Of a DNA stretch of 52,542 bases, positions 48,738-52,542 are shown piece after piece. The stretch covers positions 1-52,542 of the forward strand of contig JANNMJ010000051.1 in the NCBI GenBank assembly GCA_031397815.1, in the 5' to 3' direction. A program made the translations under genes and the position numbers. Below the pieces are notes generated by a model. It was not told the DNA's origin and searched no databases. It was given only the letters and a program-made list of their open reading frames with translations. This DNA comes from JANNMJ01 sp031397815 (GTDB lineage: Bacteria > Bacteroidota > Bacteroidia > Cytophagales > Hymenobacteraceae). Position 1 is the stretch's first letter, and each line of letters begins with the position of its first letter.

Positions 48738-50351
48738 ATGCAAGCCCCCCGCCCGTCGTCGTTATCCTCATCTGCGCTCCCGTCTTCCCGCCGCGAAGGC
48801 TGGGCGTTACTGATACTGATTGGCCTAGTGACGGGGAAAGTGGCGCTGCACCTGCTGACCGCCGTCGGCTACGGCGCCCACCGCGACGAGTTCCTGTACG
48901 CCGATTACGGCCGCCATCTGGCGTGGGGCTACAAGGAAGCGCCGCCGTTACTGGGCTGGCTCGCCGCCCTAAGCCACTGGGCGGCACCCGGCTCACTGGT
49001 GGCGCTACGGATTTGGCCCGCTCTCTTCGGCGGCCTGACGGTGGCGCTGACATGCCTTATCGTAAAAACCCTGAAAGGCGGCGCTTGGGCCACCTTACTC
49101 GCCGGACTGGCGGTAAGTGTAGCGCCGATCTATCTGGTGATGCATCACCTGTTCCAGCCGAATTTCCTCGACGTCTTCACTTGGACCCTCGCCACCTACA
49201 CCACCGTCCGGTTCCTCACCACCCCCACCCCGCGCTGGATTTGGGCGACCGGCGCCGCCATCGGCCTCGGGCTGCTCAGCAAGTACTCTATGGCTTTTTA
49301 CGCCGCCGGGCTAGTCGGCGCATTGCTGCTGACCCCGCAACGGCGGCAACTGTTGACTCGCGCTACGGGCGGCGCGGCCCTGCTGGCAGGCGCTCTGCTG
49401 CTCCCGAATCTACTCTGGCAGGTGCGGCACGACTGGCCGCTCGTGGGGCACATGGAAAAGTTGCGAGAGTCGCAGCTTGGGAACGTGCGGATGACGGATT
49501 TTCTGTTCGACCAAATCGGGATGACCGCTCCCGGCGCCGTGCTGTGGCTTACGGGACTTGTTTTCCTATTCAGCGCTGCCGGACGGAAATGGCGGGCGCT
49601 CGGCTGGCATTTCCTGCTGGTGATGGGCCTGCTGATGCTCACGCACGGCAAGAATTACTACGCCGCCGGGCTGTACCCGCCGCTTATTGCCGTGGGCGCG
49701 GTGGCATTAGAGCGGATTTTTGAGCGCGTCCGGCGGCCGTTTGGGCTGGTGGGCGGGCTAGTGGTGCTGGCGTTAGTGCCGCTGGGGGTGCGGGCGGTTT
49801 TTCCGGTGCTGGTGCCGATTTGGCCCGCTTCCCGCTTGGCAGCTTACGTCAGCGACCTCGTGAAACGGCGACCGATGTTCGAGGGAATCGTGCGGTGGGA
49901 AGACGGCAATCTCCACCCGCTGCCACAAGACGTAGCCGATATGCACGGCTGGCCCGAATACGCCCCGCTCGCCGCCAAAGCCCTCGCCCGCCTGCCGGTA
50001 GCGGTGCGCAGCCACTGCCTGCTCATCGGCGATAATTACGGCCCGGCGGGCGCGTGCAACTGGTATGGCGCCGCGCTGGGCCTCCCGGAAGCCTACTCCA
50101 CCAACGGCTCCTACTCGCTTTGGTGGCCGCCGAACCTCAACTCTACTCAAGCCGTCGTCTACCTTCAGGAAGGCGACGAGCGCCCTGAATTAGCCGATTG
50201 GTTCGAGCAAACTGAGCTAATCGGCACCGTGCAAGACCCTCTTGCCCGCATCCACGGGTCGGGGGTTTGGCTGATGCGCCGCCCCAAGCCGGGCCTCGCC
50301 GAATTTGTGCGGAAGGAAGTGGCCGAAGCGAAAGCGGGGTTCGAAGGGTAA
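48738..50351 (+). CDS. Glycosyltransferase family 39 (PMT-like) membrane protein
   Basis: 537 residues. At least ten membrane helices cover about 20-350 (for example WALLILIGLVTGKVALHLL and VALTCLIVKTLKGG), with an extracytoplasmic loop after the first helix containing GAHRDEFLYADYGRHLAWGY, the Asp50-Glu51 pair that is catalytic in PMT/ArnT-type GT39 enzymes. The C-terminal 180 residues form a soluble periplasmic domain. Members use polyprenyl-phosphate sugars as donors, and the acceptor (lipid A, protein or polysaccharide) cannot be predicted. The ATG at 48738 follows the phospholipase gene closely. It converges with the small membrane protein gene; a hairpin repeat lies between. Confidence 0.88.
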   Translation: MQAPRPSSLSSSALPSSRREGWALLILIGLVTGKVALHLLTAVGYGAHRDEFLYADYGRHLAWGYKEAPPLLGWLAALSHWAAPGSLVALRIWPALFGGLTVALTCLIVKTLKGGAWATLLAGLAVSVAPIYLVMHHLFQPNFLDVFTWTLATYTTVRFLTTPTPRWIWATGAAIGLGLLSKYSMAFYAAGLVGALLLTPQRRQLLTRATGGAALLAGALLLPNLLWQVRHDWPLVGHMEKLRESQLGNVRMTDFLFDQIGMTAPGAVLWLTGLVFLFSAAGRKWRALGWHFLLVMGLLMLTHGKNYYAAGLYPPLIAVGAVALERIFERVRRPFGLVGGLVVLALVPLGVRAVFPVLVPIWPASRLAAYVSDLVKRRPMFEGIVRWEDGNLHPLPQDVADMHGWPEYAPLAAKALARLPVAVRSHCLLIGDNYGPAGACNWYGAALGLPEAYSTNGSYSLWWPPNLNSTQAVVYLQEGDERPELADWFEQTELIGTVQDPLARIHGSGVWLMRRPKPGLAEFVRKEVAEAKAGFEG

Positions 50352-50369
50352 CGATAAGTAACCGTCAGT

Positions 50370-50402
50370 CTCCCCTCTCCTTTGGAGAGGGGCCGGGGGT
50401 GA
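50370..50402. repeat. GC-rich hairpin repeat, CCCCTCTCC type
   Basis: CCCCTCTCC (50372-50380) pairs with GGAGAGGGG (50384-50392) over 9 bp with a TTT loop, followed by CCGGGGGTGAGG. This short element is widespread as an extragenic repeat in bacteria. Here it separates two convergent genes and may also act as a terminator. Confidence 0.65.
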
Positions 50403-50414
50403 GGACTCGCGCCA

Positions 50415-50819
50415 TCAAGCCGTCAGCCCCTCTTTTTTCCCGAGCAGAATTCGCCCGTAATGCACGGCCAGCACTATGAGCCCGACGCTGAACGGCACGA
50501 GCGCGAGCTGTTTCCCCGTAATCGCGTCGCCGAGCAGCGGGTATATATCAAACCCCGCAAATTCGCTCATCATCCAGTAGGAGTTGGCGATAATCCAGCA
50601 CAGAATCGCCAGATTGTGGGCGCGCTCGGTCGGCAGATGACGGGTTCGCCAGAAAATGATCACCGCAATCGCGAGCGTCGGAAGCATCATCAGAATGCCC
50701 AACGGGCGCCACACGAGGCACCAGCTTACGTCTTTGACGAGCCAGAAGACGATGTGCAGGTTTTCGAGCTTCCGAAAGGAGAGCGGGATGCTGTAAGAGG
50801 TCGGTTCCGAAGATTCCAT
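50415..50819 (-). CDS. Small integral membrane protein, unknown function
   Basis: 134 residues with four likely membrane helices, at about 22-40 (ENLHIVFWLVKDVSWCLVWR), 43-58 (LGILMMLPTLAIAVIIFW), 68-86 (ILCWIIANSYWMMSEF) and 103-121 (ALVPFSVGLIVLAVHYG). It keeps a compact pattern of Trp and a conserved-looking KDVSW near the first helix. A soluble N-terminus of 20 residues and a basic tail end the protein. I recognise no family. It shares the strand with corA, whose stop is 33 bp away, and starts 31 bp after corA ends, so it is probably the second gene of a corA transcript. Confidence 0.72.
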   Translation of the reverse strand: MESSEPTSYSIPLSFRKLENLHIVFWLVKDVSWCLVWRPLGILMMLPTLAIAVIIFWRTRHLPTERAHNLAILCWIIANSYWMMSEFAGFDIYPLLGDAITGKQLALVPFSVGLIVLAVHYGRILLGKKEGLTA

Positions 50820-50852
50820 ATTCCTCCAAAGAACGCCACTCGGCTACCGAAA

Positions 50853-52001
50853 CTACCGAAACCAGCCCCGGCGCCAGAAGATGAAAAGCTGGGTGGCCAC
50901 CAGCGTCGCCATCACGAACAGGAGCGTGGGGTAGCCGTGCGGTTGGTACAGCTCGGGCATGTTGAGCGGCAATTCGTGGCCGCTCTTATCAGTCGGCTGG
51001 AAGTTCATGCCGTACACCCCGACGATGAACGACAGCGGGATGAAGATCGACGAGATAATCGTCAGCACCTTCATCACTTGGTTCATCCGCGTGTTCACCT
51101 CCGATTGATACAGCTCCGCGACGTTCGAGAGTGCCTCGCGGGCGTTTTCGGCCAGCTCGATGAGCTGCGTGGCGTGGTCGTAGAGGTCGCGGATGAACGG
51201 GCGCAGCTCGTCGGGCAGCAGGTGCGATTCGTAACGCAGCAGCTCGTTGAGCATATCGCGCTCTGATGTGAGCAGGCGCCTGACCTTCACCAGCTCCTTC
51301 CGACTGGCGAGGATATCACCGAGGAGCAATTTGCTCGGATCAGCGAAAACGCGGTCTTCGAGCTGATCGATGTGCTCAGCGAAACGGTCGAGGACGGGGA
51401 AATAGAAGTCGAGAACTGTGTCAAGGAGCGCGTACGCCACGTATAGCACCGGCCGCTTCCGCACCGCCGACCGCTCCGACCGCAGCCGGGCGCGCAGCGG
51501 CTCCAGACAATCGTCGTAATCCGACTGAAACGAGAGGACGTAGTTCGGCCCCGTGAAAATTGAAAGCTGGTCGTTATCGATGCAGAACCCGGTGCGCTCA
51601 TCGACCTCCAGCATCCGGTTCACCACGAAAAGCCGCCCGTCTTCCGACGATTCAATCTTCGGCCGCTGATGGTCGCTGATGACGTCTTCGAGCTGCAACG
51701 GCGGCAGGCTGAAATCATCGCGCAGGTGCTCCATGAGCTGCTGGTCGCCGTAGCCGCGCACGTCGATCCAGTGCTTCAAATCGGGCCGTTGCCGCAGCTC
51801 CGCGAGCATATCAGGGTACCGGGCCGCCGAAAATTCCCGCTCATACACTTCGTCGTGGTCGAAGGAAATGAGGAACATCCGCGGCGCCATCTGCTCCGAC
51901 GACACCCGAATCGTCCCGGCCGCCGCCCCAATCGTGGGCGCCGACCGTGACTGCTTTTCACGCTTGGAACGGGGCAAACGGAACTTAGAAGGAAGCTTCA
52001 C
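50853..52001 (-). CDS. corA: Magnesium/cobalt transporter CorA
   Basis: 382 residues. A long cytoplasmic N-terminal domain (about 30-300) of alternating strands and helices contains IDVRGYGDQQLMEHLRDDF and the stalk helix KVRRLLTSERDMLNELLRY. Two C-terminal membrane helices follow; the first ends in the signature VGVYGMNFQP (GMN motif) and the second is YPTLLFVMATLVATQLFIFW. It forms a pentameric channel for Mg2+ and Co2+ uptake. The frame extends to 52181, but the family N-terminus starts at KLPSKFRLPRS, so GTG at 52001 is used. It is divergent from leuS. Confidence 0.92.
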   Translation of the reverse strand: MKLPSKFRLPRSKREKQSRSAPTIGAAAGTIRVSSEQMAPRMFLISFDHDEVYEREFSAARYPDMLAELRQRPDLKHWIDVRGYGDQQLMEHLRDDFSLPPLQLEDVISDHQRPKIESSEDGRLFVVNRMLEVDERTGFCIDNDQLSIFTGPNYVLSFQSDYDDCLEPLRARLRSERSAVRKRPVLYVAYALLDTVLDFYFPVLDRFAEHIDQLEDRVFADPSKLLLGDILASRKELVKVRRLLTSERDMLNELLRYESHLLPDELRPFIRDLYDHATQLIELAENAREALSNVAELYQSEVNTRMNQVMKVLTIISSIFIPLSFIVGVYGMNFQPTDKSGHELPLNMPELYQPHGYPTLLFVMATLVATQLFIFWRRGWFR

Positions 52002-52133
52002 CGGCAAAGCAGCAGAAAAGTCACAAGAAAAAGCGCCGACCGCCACGGTCGGGTCAAACCATCTTCGCAGCAGAAAGCTCGGCGAAATACGTGATTCCCG
52101 CGTGACTGTTAGGTGAAGGTGGGGCAAATTACG

Positions 52134-52201
52134 TAGCCAGCTCTGTCCCAGAGATGGTGTTAAGCCACGAATCAACACCATCTCTGAGACAGAGTTGGCT
52201 A
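52134..52201. repeat. 28-bp inverted repeat
   Basis: Arms 52134-52161 and 52174-52201 are complementary except for two wobble-type differences, with a 12-nt loop. The ends read TAGCCA...CTCTGTC / GACAGAGTTGGCTA. The general build (long arms, 12-nt loop) matches the 5801-5858 element but the sequence differs. Confidence 0.78.
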
Positions 52202-52309
52202 CATCACTTCACATCCTCACATCCCCACATCCTTTCACATCACCCACATCTTTTCACATCCTTCACATCCCCACATCAAAACCCTTCTTCCCCACATCAC
52301 CTCCCCCGC
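52202..52309 (+). repeat. CACATC repeat array upstream of leuS
   Basis: Nine exact CACATC words plus one near match, separated by 2-4 pyrimidines or by longer C/T-rich tracts, giving a strand bias of almost no G. The same words, fewer in number, form the folC leader (34894-34928). Confidence 0.72.
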
Positions 52310-52311
52310 CC

Positions 52312-52319
52312 GACCTTTG
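52312..52319 (+). promoter_or_regulatory. -7 box GACCTTTG of leuS
   Basis: One mismatch to TAnnTTTG, 52 bp before the leuS ATG. The same octamer precedes the TPR gene (20923). A -33 element is not evident in the C-rich repeat. Confidence 0.35.
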
Positions 52320-52371
52320 CGCGCACTGCTGGGTGGGCACGATGCCTGCCCCAATCTGATTTTAACTGACT

Positions 52372-52542
52372 ATGCCCGGCTATCACCCGCAGGATTTCGA
52401 GAAAAACTGGCAGCGCCACTGGCTTACGCACAAGACCTTCCGGGCCATCGGGCCGGAGCAGGGCGGATCGGACAAGCCCAAGTATTACGTGTTACGATGT
52501 CGCAGACGGCGCCCGGTGGTTGGAGATCCAGGTCGACCCCAG
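52372..52542 (+). CDS. leuS: Leucine-tRNA ligase, N-terminal fragment running off the window
   Basis: About 40 residues of clear LeuRS N-terminus: YHPQDFEKNWQRHW, then KPKYYV, which normally continues LDMFPYPSG with the ATP-site HIGH region soon after. Here the frame instead reads LRCRRRRPVVGDPGR to the window edge, which is not LeuRS. The true gene of about 900 residues therefore is not continued: from about 52491 the last 50 bases look like a different coding sequence in another frame (DGARWLEIQVD). Cause unknown: window-end join, frameshift or misassembly. LeuRS charges tRNA-Leu in the cytoplasm. The ATG at 52372 gives the conserved N-terminus. Confidence 0.7.
   Translation, partial: MPGYHPQDFEKNWQRHWLTHKTFRAIGPEQGGSDKPKYYVLRCRRRRPVVGDPGRPQ

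Larger units (their letters stand above)
52002..52371. other. Divergent intergenic region between corA and leuS
   Basis: 370 bp. It holds a 28-bp inverted repeat (52134-52201), an array of CACATC words (52202-52309) and a -7-like box (52312). No gene is supported; the corA longest frame covers part of it. Confidence 0.5.

Noticed and set aside
1..52542. CRISPR array, rRNA, tRNA, prophage or insertion sequence
   Set aside because: No regular spacer-repeat pattern, no tRNA cloverleaf or rRNA signature recognised by eye, and no transposase or integrase reading frame. A tRNA scan would be the decisive check.

Overview
The window looks like chromosome from a GC-rich member of the Bacteroidota, most likely order Cytophagales (Hymenobacter/Spirosoma-like; the genus is inference). 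The evidence is: three SusC-like TonB-dependent receptors with N-terminal carboxypeptidase-regulatory-like domains, a DUF4249 lipoprotein, a subtilase ending in a type IX secretion sorting domain, DUF2911, DUF2805, a LytS/LytTR pair, a CCDC81-type HU/SPOR protein, almost no Shine-Dalgarno sequences, and -7 boxes of the Bacteroidota form TAnnTTTG. I see no rRNA, tRNA, CRISPR, phage or transposase gene. Most genes are core or envelope genes, so accessory content is small and sits mainly between genes.

Layout. 1-4.8 kb: a dienoyl-CoA-reductase-like SDR, an NAD(P)-binding epimerase, a small lipoprotein, a BaiN-type flavoprotein and an FRG-domain protein. 5-6 kb: a glycine-rich RRM protein with a strong terminator, then two dispersed palindromic repeats. 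6-11.3 kb: a LytS-type kinase and LytTR regulator, convergent with a TonB receptor/DUF4249 pair. 11.3-12.1 kb: an unusual non-coding island with nested inverted repeats of about 380 bp and eight units of a 21-bp repeat. 12-24 kb: pyruvate carboxylase, an unknown outer-membrane protein, DUF2805, gyrA, a periplasmic TPR protein, an acidic unknown protein and DUF2911. 24-35 kb: TonB receptor, rpe, T9SS subtilase, two tandem paralogous lipoproteins, mnmA, a TrpF-like protein lacking the active-site Cys, trmB and folC. 35-46 kb: an envelope block on the minus strand, namely TonB receptor, a giant TPR protein, a plug-less beta-barrel, the HU/SPOR protein, exbB, exbD and a TonB-like protein. 46-52 kb: holA, a zinc-dependent phospholipase-C-like protein, a GT39 glycosyltransferase, a small membrane protein and corA. 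The window ends in the first codons of leuS, where the sequence stops looking like leuS and may be chimeric.

Working together. The ExbB/ExbD/TonB genes can energise the three TonB receptors in the window. The TPR/barrel/HU-SPOR genes lie directly upstream of the energiser on the same strand and may form one envelope assembly; this is the best candidate for an undescribed system, but it rests on gene order only. mnmA, trmB, leuS and the RRM protein serve translation; gyrA and holA serve replication; pyc and rpe serve central carbon metabolism. Many real starts are GTG or TTG, so several starts here were moved from the longest reading frame using signal peptides, family N-termini or -7 boxes.
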